Below, piece after piece: positions 1-15,000 of a stretch of 64,000 nt of DNA. Every line of letters starts with the position of its first letter. The first letter of the stretch is position 1. The position numbers and the translations under genes are program-made. Below the pieces are notes generated by a model. That model had not been told where the DNA came from. It saw nothing but the letters and a program-made list of their open reading frames with translations, and searched no databases. Source of the stretch: Chondrosia reniformis (taxonomy: Eukaryota > Porifera > Demospongiae > Chondrillida > Chondrillidae); assembly GCA_947172415.1 (NCBI GenBank), contig OX359202.1:5938899-6002898 (forward strand), given 5' to 3'.

Positions 1-3000
1 ACGATAATTAATCAACAGAACGCGTAACAGAGTTCAAAACCTCCAACTTTATACATAATATTGGCCATTAGTAATATGACATACCGGCATCAGTCAATAA
101 GTTCCATACAGTCAAGTGGTTTGAAGAGGTAACCACTAAGAAATGATCAGATCCACAGCAGCTGAAGCACACATGTCTGGAGAAGGGAAATACTTACACA
201 TGAATTTCCGCTAAAAATCTAATGTAAGAGTGGTTATCACATTAGATCATACTTGAACATCTCAGATTGGGTAATTGGAGCAACCACCTTCTTCAACTCA
301 CAGGTGCTCACCTTCCAAAGAGTCAAGTGCTAAAGCAAGCGAAGAGAGGGAATAAGAACAACATCATATTATTTATACACACCAAATTAGTTATCACTTC
401 AGCTGACAAGATTCTGTGGTTGAAATATTGAATTGATCTTTTGTGATTGCTCAATCCTGTTCAAAAGTCTCATTGAATATGGTCACATATAAGAGGTAGA
501 ATTGTATCATGCTCGTATCAATAAGGTATAGCAACTAGCTTTTATTGTACTGTACACCTAAGAGAACAATATTCACTCAAAGTAGGTGTTGCCAAGGGTA
601 AGTCTGTGGGTTTTCTTTGACACTAAAAAGGTATCACATCTAATGGTCCTTACACAGTCCTAAGTTCCTGTTTACACCCCAGCCATATCTCCCTTATAAG
701 AGGTAGCCGAGTTACCCACACAAAAACTCTCGTCCTTCTCATCAATTATTCGTAAATGAACAATGCACACAAAGTGGTTTAGAGGAGTGCACAAACTCAC
801 ACTATTATAAACAACAGCTAACAAGGAGCCATCCTGACTGAAAGCAGACCCAATTGCTACCTCCTTGAGATAATATGACTCAGCCTGACAGTACCAACGT
901 TGCCTGTTGTCCTTGGCCGTCTCTGTTGTCCACAACTTAAAGTGGCCATCAGAAGCAGTAGACACAAATAGGTAGGGACCTTCCCCAGGTCTGGAGGAGA
1001 GGCTTGTGATGGGAGAGTAGTGAGGAGGGTCCATTAGCGAGTTCAATTCATAGCTAGAACACAAAGAATAGAGCTATTGCTATTATTATATATAAACATA
1101 GGACAACTGTAGAATAAGGTGTGAACAAGTGTTTGTTGTACAAATAATACACATGAAAGAGATTTTTCCATTTTATACTAAACAACAAAGAGTATGACAT
1201 GAAACTAATAAATGTAATAGATTGAACTCAAACTAGTGACAGAGTTAATTTCCTCTTTTTCTATTATGAGTTTGGTACAAATTCTGAAACATTTTCAGAA
1301 CTAAAGGGGTCACTGCACAAAGCAATACTATCAAGCATACAAGCCTTAAACATAAATAAACTAAACACCATTTTACTACATACTACATCTATTCTATCCT
1401 AAAAGGCCTATAAGGGAACTAAACCTAATGAGAACTTTGGATGAGCATACAAGAGTTTTCTCTTTTTTTCTTCTGCTCCACTGTGCATTGAACATACACA
1501 TGAGAATATTTCTGTTACACAAATCAGTTGTATAAGGAGCAGCACATTGAAAACTTTCCGAATTCCTCATGTACAAACAAGTACGAGAACTCAAACAATA
1601 GGTCTTGTAGTACATTGAAACGTTACAGGCATTCATGTACAGTACACATGTATGTACGTTTGTATTTCAGCTTTGAACTGCCAAACTTTCATTCTGAGCT
1701 CTGGCGTGGTCACCTCATCGTCCCTGGATTCAACCTAAACAGTTCAACAAACAACAATATGTACATGAGCTATCGAAAGCACCAGTTTCCTGGATGTACA
1801 TAAACAGTTCAGTTCTATGACTAGTACACACTTAATTACTTTGAAGTTAGTAAATGACATCCAGTTCAGTTCTATGACTACTAGTAGAGGAGCATAGGAT
1901 GAAGAAATGAATCTTTCTTTCCTTCACCATGCGAATGCATCTACAATGTTTTAAAACTCTATGTTGCTCTAATTTTAAAGTTCAATTAAGAATAACAAAA
2001 CTATCTGGATACAAGCTTTGCACAATACGTAGATGTTTTGTGGACCTCAGATTTACTAACAAAGGTTGAGCTGGAATGTAGCAGAATCATAAAATGGCAA
2101 ACAAATTCAGCCAGTTCTAAGATATACATAACTGACAGCTACTAATTAAAGAAGACTGTTAACTTAAGCTTTGGAACTAGAACTCTTTCAACTGATTCTC
2201 TGAACAGCTTGGCGCATATCTGTTACAAGAAAAGAGCCTAAATTTGATGGTGTTAGTGTTTTCATAACACTTTACCATCTGTTTAAAAAGAAAAAGCTTC
2301 TGGTTACTATCAATGAATGCAAACAGAGAATGCCCTGCCTCAACCTTAACAACAATGACAATTACACACAAGAATATTGTATATATACATGAGTAAAATT
2401 ACATTTATTCTAGACTGAAACCTGCTATCTATAGGGTATAATAAACAAATTAAATTAACTAAATGAAAGCAATTCAATAAGCTTTATAAACACACATGAA
2501 ATTAGACCTCCAAAGATTACAGAATATCTAATATTATGAAACCTACCTTATATACATTGATAGTCACTGGAATTCTATTACCTGACCAGCCAAGTCTTAT
2601 CTTGGCCAAGGACTGAAGTCCTATCGAAGGTGGAAACCAGTAATTGCCTCCTAATCACACAAGATGGAAATATATCATCAAAGGACCACAGATAGCTGTT
2701 TCATCCACCTTTATAACTCATCAGTGAGGTATACTTTGGTAGTAATTTTGGATGACTATCTTCAACTTTGGTCTCCCATCCAAATCAGACCTTGATCACT
2801 TGACTGGTTTGGTGTAATATAATTCCAGTGATTATCCATAGTATAGTTGTACGGGCATTATACAATCAATTCCCTCTTCATGAAACCTGTTTGGGTTTTC
2901 CCTTAAGGACCATTTAAAATTTTGTTCACTGAGTTTCAGATGGTCAATGTTGTGTTTATGTTATTTTAATGAGATTACGATTATTAAATTATTTAGTTTA

Positions 3001-6000
3001 CATAAATTTCAATTTACCATTTTAGAAAGGTCTCGCTACATCATATGGGACACATTACCAGCCTGGCTATGTAAGAATGTTGTCATGATAACAACATGTA
3101 AGAATGTTGTCATGACAACAACAATACAACTATAATGATTGGTAAGTCAATACATACATAGCTATGCTACATAAATGTTAAATTGCAACTCTTTGGTCGT
3201 TTAAAGCAGAGTATTTAGTGATAAGAAAATTGTTGAAATACCAGTTAAAAAGGTACAGTCACTTCAAAATGAAATTGTATGGATTCTGTCCTGAAGATCA
3301 TTATCAAACAAACCTGAGCCAGTTTGATTTTATCAGTTGTTAAATATGAATTGGTTTATATCAATTTCATCAAAAAGAAGCACTAATTAGGTCAATCACA
3401 AAAGTGCAAAATCCAAATGACTTAAAGGGGAGAGACAGCCTGCTAATTAATGAGAAAAGGCTTTATAACAAGAAATGAGTAAAACAGCTATTGCATGTAC
3501 ACACAGAATCATTAGAAAAACTAATAAACATACTTTAATTGGCTCTCCTAGTTTCAACAAATGCATTCATATTTACATAAGTATTAATGGACTTCTCATT
3601 ACTGAAATGTATAGAAGAACGTCTCATGTACTAGTATGTGACTGGATTACTGCAGTACCAAGTTGTCAAGCTTAAAGCAACAGCCATTTTGAAATTGTCA
3701 CTTGATTTAATATTCTGAGTCTATATTCCTAGAAACTGAAATAATTTACTACTGCACTTAACAGTGACCTCCTCCTACTGAGGAGAAGCGCTGCATGGTT
3801 AATTGAGTGATTGATATTCTGAACATAATATACAGCTCCACTTCACATTCAGGATTTTTTTTCTGCTCTAATAATTACTAAACAGTGAAAACCATTATAC
3901 TATAAATATCGAATAATTGCTCCCAACATGAAGTGAAAACATTTCAAATGGAAGATACTATATCTTACTCTAACTATTAATAGATTTCTAATGAACATAA
4001 AACCGAACAGCAAGGTACAGCATTAAAAGCAGTGTGTCAGCAATGTTTGGGAATATAACTTTGCCTCTATTACTCCTGGTCAAATTATCACCTGTAAGGC
4101 TTGAAAGCCATATAGAACCTGGTTATTAGGGAGAACAAAGCAATTAACAGAGTGAAAATTACATTTCAGGCAATGTCAGTAAGATATTCCATTTGCCTGA
4201 CATGTGTGTGGGCAGTAAAGTTTCTAATTGATTGTTTTGTCATTTTTATGGGTGTCTGCCACAATTGAATAGAAAACAGTGACAGGTATTCAGTCCAAAC
4301 AATTGAGAACCTGATGCATGCATTGTAGCGCTTAACAGGGGCCACCATGACAGTATGCTCATTTTCATCTTGGTGCAAATCTCTCCTTGCAAGGAATGCT
4401 GACCTCTTCAAATGCAACTTTGAAGAATGCATGAATAATTTAACACACCATTTTTCTTCCATGCTACATATACTTTAGAGTGAAGGCCTATAGGGAACTA
4501 AACCTAGTGACAGCTTTGGACTAGGGTACAAGAGTTTTCTCCTTTTCCTTCTCTTCTCCTCCACTAGCTGGGCCATGTACTTATAAATCACAGTAAATAG
4601 ATAAGACTAAAACCAGCCATTAGAAGTAAACAGCTATTATAAGTACTCCACTACAATTAGGCAGGTCCTGTCTGATGAACAAAAATCAATAATACTGTGT
4701 GCACATACAATGCACAAACTATCCCTTAAGCCAGTATCGAAATGTAACAAGTGTTTAAACATTACCATCTACTGATATACCATTAACTGTAATACAAGTC
4801 TTCCATGTATCACTTCCCCAGTCAACTATACTCAAAAATACAACATTCCAAGTAGAAACAAAGTGTAACTAACTGATTAGGCATGTAAGTACGTAAGCAG
4901 TGAGATAAGAATGTACTGCAACAATAATAAATGTAAGGAAAGTGTCCTATCAGTCGGCAAAAATGTAACAAATAACAAGCATAGTGGTGGGGGAGAACCA
5001 TAAAAACTTCACACTGATATGAAAATTGTTCTTCAAACAGTACTGCACAGGACACTTACTGTCGCCATCCACTGCCCATCACTTGAGAATGTCACAAAAG
5101 AGATAACAGTTGGAACCAGGGGCTTATTATCTGCCTGAGACACATAGTTCAAATTAGTGGCATTCACCTACAAAATGTACAAAGATAACAACAACCACAA
5201 TGGTCTAAAGTTACATACTTTCATATACACCAAAATATGTAGGTACGCATGTACGTACTGTATGTATTGTATGCAATTGAAAATATCAAGTTGCAATGCT
5301 GATCATGCAATCTCCACTTCTAACAGGGAAGTGTGCAACGTAGAGAGGTTGAACTCCAATTTATATATTTATTAAGATTAATAAGATTGTGGTAAAAGAA
5401 CAACGTTTTTGTACAACATCCAAGCCAACAGGAATTGGTACTTAATTAGTTCTGATATGACATAATGCATAGTATCAGGTAAAGGACTGAATGTGTGTAC
5501 ATTATATAAATGTTACACTGCAGCCATGACAACCTTTAATTGTAGCAAAGATAGCAAAAGTACAATTGAATTAACAAAAAATGCTGAGAAACATAAACAT
5601 GTTAAGTGTGTACCCTATAAGTTCATTAAATTTGTGACCTACATTGGAGTCAATAAATCACAGGGACACTTGAAAGTACATCTACCCTTTCAATCGCTAG
5701 GAATGACAACAGTTAGATGTGAACAATATTTTCACCACAGTTGTCATTGAGGTCAAAGTTTTCAATTAATTTACATATAGTATATATATCCACCAGACAC
5801 ATATCTGCATAAGATAACAAACTACCCATCCTTTGATTTACTGATAGAAATGAGGTGAAACCATTTATGCCTCTTTTAAAAATCTACAATTTGTCCATAT
5901 TTGTACATATGTATAGAAAGGGTCAGACTTTGTATATGTAATATAGCCCACTGTATGCATATAAATCACATCAAAGTCTCATGTGTGATAAACATCTAAA

Positions 6001-9000
6001 AGTCACTTCCAAATATGGTAACAGTTAGAGGGAGAAAAATTTGGTAATTGAATGCTGGTTTCTCAGGATATCTTATCTTTAGGCAATAAATTATCACCCA
6101 CCACTGCCTTGATCAGCCTTATTAGCCTCCCTGTGGCTCCAATTCATTATTGGACCACTAAACTAATTTATATTGACTGTTACATCCTGAGTCACACAGA
6201 AGTTTTAGATTGAGAAGTGCTATCACATACTAAACACTTCATCATCTATTCATTTACATAATGGTACCATAAAGGTGATAGCTGTACAGATGAAAGAGGA
6301 AAGCCTTATTATATGGAAAAAATCTATATTTGAGGGAAGCTGATTTAATTTCATATGACTTGCTAATACATAAGGAAACCCTAGCAGACAATAATCATAT
6401 AGTTTATGAACATCTCACAAGTGAAGGAACTCTCAATTCCTTTCATTAACATAGAAATGTACCTGTTTGGGACAACTATTTCATTAAAAGTGCACTCTCA
6501 TGCAAGCGCAAGTGAACATCACCCTCTCCCATGTCAGACAACCGGTCCTACTTTGATTAATGAAACCTTTCATGTGACAGCACAGTATAAAAAAACTAAT
6601 ATTTATATACATACAGTACGTACATGGCCCAGTGGAGAAGAAGAGAAGGAGAAAGAGAAAACTCTTGCATCCTCATCCAAAGCTTGCACTAGGTATAGGC
6701 CTTTATTCTAAAGTGTTCATAGCACGCAAGAAATGGTCCATTATATTATTCATACATACATACATACACATGTATATATACTTAAAAATATTTTATTCTC
6801 TATCTCTGCATATATTGCCCTACTCAATAAAATAATAATATTTATGAAGGAATATATCAGTTAGGTGAATTAACTCTGACCCTAATCAAAATCTGGTTTA
6901 TCGACAATTGAGGAGGTGAGATTAAACCAACACACAATGGTTAGGGAAGTATAAATGATATTTTAATGAAAGCACTGTATGAAATAGGTTACAAGTCCAT
7001 TCGTGCATTTGATTCAATAATAATTAAACATCTCACCAGGCAATTTGATCAATCCAATTGTCTTAACAATTAGCTATATTACCATGACAATGGATTCAAT
7101 GGTCAGAAAGTCTGATTGGGGCTTATGTGAAACACATGGTCACAGACCCTCCCAAAAATGAGAGTTTGGAAATTGAAAGCTTTCACTTATCAACATACGT
7201 ATGGATAGGACAAAACATGTATACAAAATGACGAATGAGGTTGGCACATTCAATGTATTATATTCCCAAAGATTATCTTCCGTATATACATTGAAACATG
7301 GGTGATTGTACATTAGGAAAATGTAAATGTAGTTTTGACAGTTGAACCGTGGAAGCCCATAGTCAAGCAAGTTATGAAAATGGTATTGTAGGTTATACTA
7401 ATAACGGCCACTCCATTATCCCCCATCCATAAACATGTCCGTAATGGAAATGAATTAGCTCTGCAGTTTGTAGTTTTCCAAATTAATCTCAAGGAGACAT
7501 CATATGATGTGTGTTGTAGCTACAATACGCACTTTTTGAAACTTACATCTATTTAAGACACCTTTACCTTAAGAAAACTCTTTTCACTTTAATTAAATCA
7601 AATGTCTACCAATGAATCTTGTTCTCCAGTCATCTGACTTTTCAGTTGGCAAGTTTAAGCTAATAAGGTTATTCGATTTTAATTGCTCATAAATTTGCAT
7701 CTCAATATCAGATCAGATTAAGAACTAATAACTTCCATCACAGCCATGGAACAATTTACTGTTGACTGATTTCAATGTTTTCCCTTTGTTTTGCTTTCTA
7801 CTTGGATATCAGATTTTATCTTTATTAGGAAAACTGGCTAGGATTCTCTATCAAGTGTTGGCTCAAGGCGTAATGAAGGAAAAAATAATGAAATTAAGGC
7901 TGATACATACACTGGATATGCATGTACTAAAAGCAATTTTATGGTATTTTATGTTATCCAACATTGCAATGGTTGCATATTTACACTACTGACAAGTAAC
8001 GCATACAACACATAAGAGTTATTTGAGGGGACAGTAGATGCATAAAAGAACACACATCAGATTTCCTAGATGGTAAGGGTCGACCATGTAGTCTAGGAAG
8101 AGTGCCGCCAAACATGAATGTGTGTACAACATCACACGAAGACACAGTGACTGATTTTGGCTGTGGATGGTTGTACATACATATATTACAACCTGATATC
8201 CTCTATACAAAACTACTCAACATTAGCAATGGCATATACGTATACATACGTACTTATATATATGGAACCAAGGACTCACAAAAGATCAAGAAGAAGACAA
8301 AGACTGATATAAAGCTCATCAACTAGTCTAGCAAGACAATGATTCCCAAGGTCACTGATAAAGGATGGAATTCCCAGAAACAGCTGTCTGGACCAGTGGA
8401 GAAGAAGAAGAAAACTCTTGCATCCTCATCCAAAGCTTTCACATGGTTAGTTCCATATATATAGGCCTTTACTTGTAAGTAGATGTAGCATGTAAGAAAA
8501 ATGGTGTGTTAGGTTATTTACGACTGTTTGCAAGATCAACTAAAAAGACAAATGGCCAAAAGCTCTAGTGGACAGAGCTCTGCTAATGTTAGTGTAGTGT
8601 TGAGTGAAATCCTAGCAGTCGCTGCATTTACAAGGACTCTTAATATGTTTCCATTAGCAAAACAAGTCCATTAGGAGCTCTTGCTGTTTCTGTGCTGAGA
8701 TAGCGGGTCAGTCCCTGCCAATTAATCATGTGCTTCAAACTAGCCTTACCACAAAGTCAATGCACAGCACAAATTCATTAAACACTTCAATTAAATGAAT
8801 CACCACAAACAAGATTCAGTGAAACTCAAAATTACAAATCAATCATTGTAATTAGCAAATCTGTGAGGGTCAATCATGCCATATGGCCCGCCATGGTGCT
8901 AGTGTGGGAGGAGGGGTGTGGTTGGCTGATGAGATCAGAGGGTGGAGGGGGGGTTATTAGATTAGAAAGGTGCCATATGAGTATACAACTAATCACAGGG

Positions 9001-12000
9001 CCAAAGGTCGTTCTTAGAAAGTGGAAAGACAGAAGTCAAACTCTGAATGAGGTAATTTGTGCATGAAATTAAATGTGCTAACTATGTGCACACCTCCATC
9101 ATTAGCTCCTGTTTGGCTGGATGATAAAACTGGATATGTCCAAGACTGCTGTTGAGTGCAATGCATTCGTTCATTGGACTTCTAACCAGCCCTGTTAGGA
9201 CTCCATTTTTGCCAATGTGCTCAAGATAAGCTGTAAGGGAGGAGAGAAGCAAAGATGGTAGTAGATACAGTAACTCACAAGCACAAATACAATGAATGAA
9301 ACTTTTCATTTAACTGTAAGTAAGTGATGGGAGTAGATGCATTAAATCAATATAGGAATCATTCTTCATATGTACGTACATATACTATATCAAATTGGCA
9401 GTCTAATACTGCCAATTTAGCACTTTCAATTGGCTAATCTATTGCACCAATGGAATATTGATTAAGCAAGTTGTGACAGCCACAATACATGTATACGTAT
9501 GTATGTAACTCCAACTTCCTATGCAAATCAACATTAAATTCGAAACACATCACTTTGTGAATTTCTATCTAAAGAAGACCCAAGTCAAGTCTTGTGTTAG
9601 ATTCCATACAATTCTTGGAATTGTGAATCCTCTTCTCACATATACAATCACAGAAGCAGTTTGGAATCTCTGGTAATGCACCTTACATAATATTCATTCC
9701 TTTCACTTTCATCAAAGGATCGAATGTTCCAGGAAGAATGGTGGCTCATATTATCAACACTCCATATTCCCGACTACTTGGCTATTACAGTGCAAACAAA
9801 ACTAGTCTATGGACTCATAAAACAGCAATTTTAAAAATCAAGAAATTAAATTAAATTCATTCATTTGTTAAATTTAATGAACCTATCAAGACGAAGTTGG
9901 TAATCAAAAGATTTATCAAATTACAGCTAAAAGTGTAATGCATTACTTGAGTAGCCAAACATCCTAAAAAGGCAGACAAAGGAATTGAAACTTGATTAAT
10001 AAGCTTGGGAAGATTGGGAAAAACTTGCAATTGGCTAATTCCAAAAGCCAATGGAAATCTTTGGTTTCCCAAAACATAAAAAGTGAAATTGTCCAATATA
10101 ATCCTCTTAATTGTGTTTAAATCACACCTTTGAATGAATAACCTTTAATAAAGACATTATAAAGAACTGTGAAAAGGCAAATTGGCTATTAAACACAGCC
10201 ATGAACATTCTATTAAACTAAAATCACAAAATGATAAAAATTACAATAACTGATTCTGTAACACACAAAAGCCAATAACAATTGAATATATTTTCATAGC
10301 AGCAGATTCATTATTTAAAATTGCATTGTTGAATCGATTACAAAAGAGGGAGCATTATTCAGAAGTACCCTGTACGTACATAGGTAGCTAAATCAAATGC
10401 CAATCTTACATCACATTAGTAGAAAATTGTTTTCAGAAGTGACTTATCACCTACTGAGACTGATATAGTTTGTGATGCATAACTGACAAAAATTTTACTC
10501 CTTTCATCTCCACAGGACTAATTAATGAATGATTTTTCTACTTAAAAGCACCCATAATTATAAATTGAATAACTGTTTATCAGGAAAACTGATACTTCAC
10601 TTGGTACAAGAAACTGCCCTCAAGAGACACTATTTACTACATAAATGACCTTATTATCTAAATGCATTATTCAATTATGGAGCACATACTTTAGTAGATA
10701 ACCACACTACGCCAAATATAGGACCAAATCCATCCACCATTCAAGGTTTATGAGATTAAATATAACAATATTAGCGACATCTCTAAAAGGAACTTTCACA
10801 ATGCTGCTCTCCATGCACTAACAAAGTAAACACATTACAAAAATAGTAAATGACTGCACAAAGAGATGATATTGTCTTAGCTGGCCAAACAAACAATTAA
10901 AATGACTGCTCTTTTTTAGGAGAGAGATGCTTGAGAACAGAGAGTTGGAGGAGAGAGATGCTTGAGAGCAGAGAGTTGGAGGAGAGAGATGCTTGAGAGC
11001 AGAGAGTTGGAGGAGAGAGATGCTTGAGAGCAGAGAGTTGGAGGAGAGAGATGCTTGAGAGCAGAGAGCTGGAGGAGAGAGATGCTTGAGAGCAGAGAGC
11101 TGGAGGAGAGAGATGCTTGAGAGCAGAGAGCTGGAGGAGAGAGATGCTTGAGAGCAGAGAGCTGGAGGAGAGAGATGCTTGAGAGCAGAGAGCTGGAGGA
11201 GAGAGAGATGCTTGAGAGCAGAGAGCTGGAGGAGAGAGATGCTTGAGAGCAGAGAGCTGGAGGAGAGAGATGCTTGAGAGCAGAGAGCTGGAGGAGAGAG
11301 ATGCTTGAGAGCAGAGAGCTGGAGGAGAGAGATGCTTGAGAGCAGAGAGTTGGAGGAGAGAGATGCTTGTGAGCAGAGAGTTGGAGGAGAGAGATGCTTG
11401 AGAGCAGAGAGTTGGAGGAGAGAGATGCTTGAGAACAGAGAACACTTGCACATGAGGAAACCAAATAAGAGTGACAGACTTCAACATGACTCAATGAGAC
11501 AAAATTTGATTGATAAATTAAATATTACACCTTCATAAACAAAAATCTATAAATGACAATTACATAAGCAACTTTGGACCTCCAGACATCAATATTCAAA
11601 GAGTCCTGGCTGTGTCATTGAAGGAATTCCTTGATGGACAGAATCCAGTCTACCTTGTATGTTTGAATGTATGTATGTGCTAAGACAATAATTGTCAATT
11701 CTGTTCTTCCTCGAATGAACTAATAAAAGACTTCAACTGTTTCATTTAAAACTGCAATACCTTCTCTGGGTTCAGTAGACTTTTGAAACGTCTTTCACTA
11801 TTATCTGAAAGGGTGCCTGCATATTCATATCATTGGTCAATTTAAAACAGTCAATAGAATAGGACTTTCCTATTGTGAAATGAACAATATCTTGGTTTAT
11901 ATAGTGCTAAATCAGCACTTTACTTCAGATGTACCACTACTACTTGACCATATTCCCCACTTCCTATTGTTTTGGTGGAACTTTAGGAAGAAAGACACAC

Positions 12001-15000
12001 AATGATGACATAAAATATACTAAAAAGAGAAGAAAGTATACAAACTAGCAATCCTAATTGGTTACTGAAGCATTCAAATGTACTGTATGCCATAAATTGT
12101 TGATCTGGCTGAGAGGGAGCATCCATGCAAATGAGAGAGAATATTGCTAATTGGTTTAAGTATACACATGAGGATTCCATAGAAGAGCAATATCAAGAAA
12201 AGACAAAGATTTCCAGGGTCACTGATGAAGGGTGGAATTCCCAGTAACAGCTGGTCCAGTGGAGCAGAAGAAGAAAGAAAAGAAAAGACTCCTGTATCTT
12301 CATCCAAAGCTCTCTGAAGGTTTAGTTCCCCTATAGGCTTTTTTACAGAGTAGGCATAGCATGTAGCAAAGTGGTGTATTAGATTTTTCATGAATGGAGT
12401 ATTGTTGTGGCAATTTAACGGCAGATAACATGTGACAAAACCAGTTGCATTATATTCTTAGCTGTTCATGCCCATTTCTTCTTTCTCTATACAAACAACT
12501 GTGGTTTGATTATCATATTCATTAAAACAATGTCTACTAATCAAACAGTTGTGGTTTGATTATCATATTCATGATAAAAACAACTGACTATATCCCATTG
12601 GTTAACCAAATTATGCTTTATTAAAAAATTAAAATCAATTCAGTTATTTAGTGAGGCTGCACATTGCTATGACAACCAAATTAGTCCTTTCTACTAATCA
12701 AATCAAATTACAAATTCTTATACAGCAAAACATCAATTACAATTGAGATTCAGTGTACGTATGTTTTCCTCAGGCACTTAGGTATGCCTGAAGAAGAGAC
12801 GATATAGCTTCCTTGAGTAAGAGGAGAAAGTACACGTAGAGTAGAGAAGAGGAGACAGGGGGACAGACGTACTAACCTCTGTATAGTCCTCCCAGGATTC
12901 TTTCAACCTTATTGTTACGAACTGATAGGAATTTGATAACTATACAAAGGAAGAAAACACAAATGTTTATCCTTTCATTGTCACAGCTAGTCACATGATA
13001 AAATCAAACATTCACAGCTACATGGCATTCCCATGAACCAGTATTGTCTAGGAGAGACAGACTTTGAACTTAAATGATAACATATTCATCAACACAATCA
13101 TATTTTGAATTCAACTGCCTGGATCATCTGTGAATGTCTCCAGAGGTTGGACTCAAGCCTAGCCCCCTTGACCAGCACTTTGACTTAAAGAGTATAGTTG
13201 TTCGGAATTAGAAACATTCATTTATACACTGTTATTCCGTTCTACAGCCACAATATGTATTGACACATCGGAATGTGGAGGGAGCTGGTGTAACTATTTA
13301 TCAGCTTTTTCAAACACTATAAACATGCCATTAAACAAGTCAGAGCTGAGATATACATTACTACATGGATACCTCCTTTCACTAGAGATACATACATACA
13401 TATCACCTCCTTAAATTCTTATAAGGAGTAAAGGTGACACAAAAAGGATGATATAATATACCAAACTCTCTAGGAAGAGCCCATAATGGGGGAAAGCTTA
13501 ACCAGAGAGATATGCCCTTAGCTTGTGATTAAAGACAATTTAATAAACAAACAGTCTTCAACTCCTTTTTAGCAATGAATGTGCCATACAAGGGTGGCTA
13601 CATTTAATTGGTAACCTAGGCAACCCCAGCATATGTATGTCAAACTCCTACAAGTAAGATGAAAATTTGTCACATGTGTACTATCACCAATTCTTGACAT
13701 GGTTCCCAAAGAAAACTGGTAAGCTGAGATGAATCACTAAAGCCAAATAATACCATCAAAAGAAGGAGGAGGGGCCATCCCACGGACATATTTGTTCTTT
13801 CTAAACTATGTTTAAAGATACAGGGAGTTACCTTGTTCAATGAAGATAATGTTCCAAAAATACCACTACAAATTCCATCCTTAAGTTCAACCGTGGTATA
13901 AAAAAAACTTTTGGCAATAAAGAATGTTATCAGATGGCCGTTCATGTACATGTGTGAAGGTGGGAACGGCGCATAGTAACAGAATGCAAGCGGTTGATTG
14001 GTAAGTGGGAGCTTCACATGCCTTTGAAATATGATGATGAGACATGCATTCAACGCATCCGCTATTACTAGTAACAGTCTTCATATTCTCTGATACAACG
14101 ACCAATATAAAGGGATAATAATGTAGTTCCTCAATCAAAAGCTCTACTTAAACAGTCTTCATATCAAAGAGCTGAGATATTCCACAAATATGGAGATGCT
14201 GAAACTGTGCCATATGATGAGTTTGCACTTTACAAGTGGAACGGTATTACGGCTGTAAGTGATTCCTTGCCCCGCTTAACAATTACTATCACCTCCACTC
14301 TTACACATATACACGCATGCAGACAGCTGTGGAGATAATGTGACTTAACTCACCGTTGCTGTTTAGTATAATGACAATCAGGTCATCCAGTGGATTTGTA
14401 GTCACTCTCTGAATACTCCCGCCGAGACGAGGTATGAAATGTTTCTTTCTCGACTCCACATGCCAAGAGACCACTACGCCTTCAATTCCCACCGAAAACA
14501 GATTAGCACCTGTAAATGAGTATTAGGGGACTTTCACCACAAAATGGTCATTTTCCTTGAAATGTGCTGATTAATTAGAACTAGATAGATAAACCCATTA
14601 AGAAGTGCCAACTTAATAAAGCACAGACCATCTAATTGTGGACTGATACCAAATTCAAATATTGTATCTCAGAATAAATTTTGCTGACCAAAGTAAAGAA
14701 TCATTGGAACACACTAGATAATATGTATTATTTTTTATGATCTCTGAAACCTTCAGTTTCAGTTTTCATAGCAACACACTCACCACTGGATGTAAAATGG
14801 AGATCATTAACCTGATGAGCATGCCAATGGAGTTTAGATTTGACAGGTGCTTCAAGAGGATTCCCAAAGTTGTACCTATATACGTAGGTATATTATTATT
14901 ATATTATGCACGGACACTCCCATGCATGGACTATACGTACGTATATTATATATTATTATTATTATTATTATTAGAGTACCCATGCATGGACTACAATAAA

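Noticed and set aside
4166..4462. 98-codon minus-strand frame with an LFSIQLW string resembling a WD blade
   Set aside because: The expected blade is better matched by exon 2193-2278, which has correct phases on both sides; this frame also runs into a SINE-like copy.
10818..11494. Three long minus-strand open frames (about 190-210 codons) rich in Leu and Ser
   Set aside because: They are three phases of the same 31-bp tandem repeat with no stop in the unit, inside a WDR75 intron; no conserved sequence outside the repeat.
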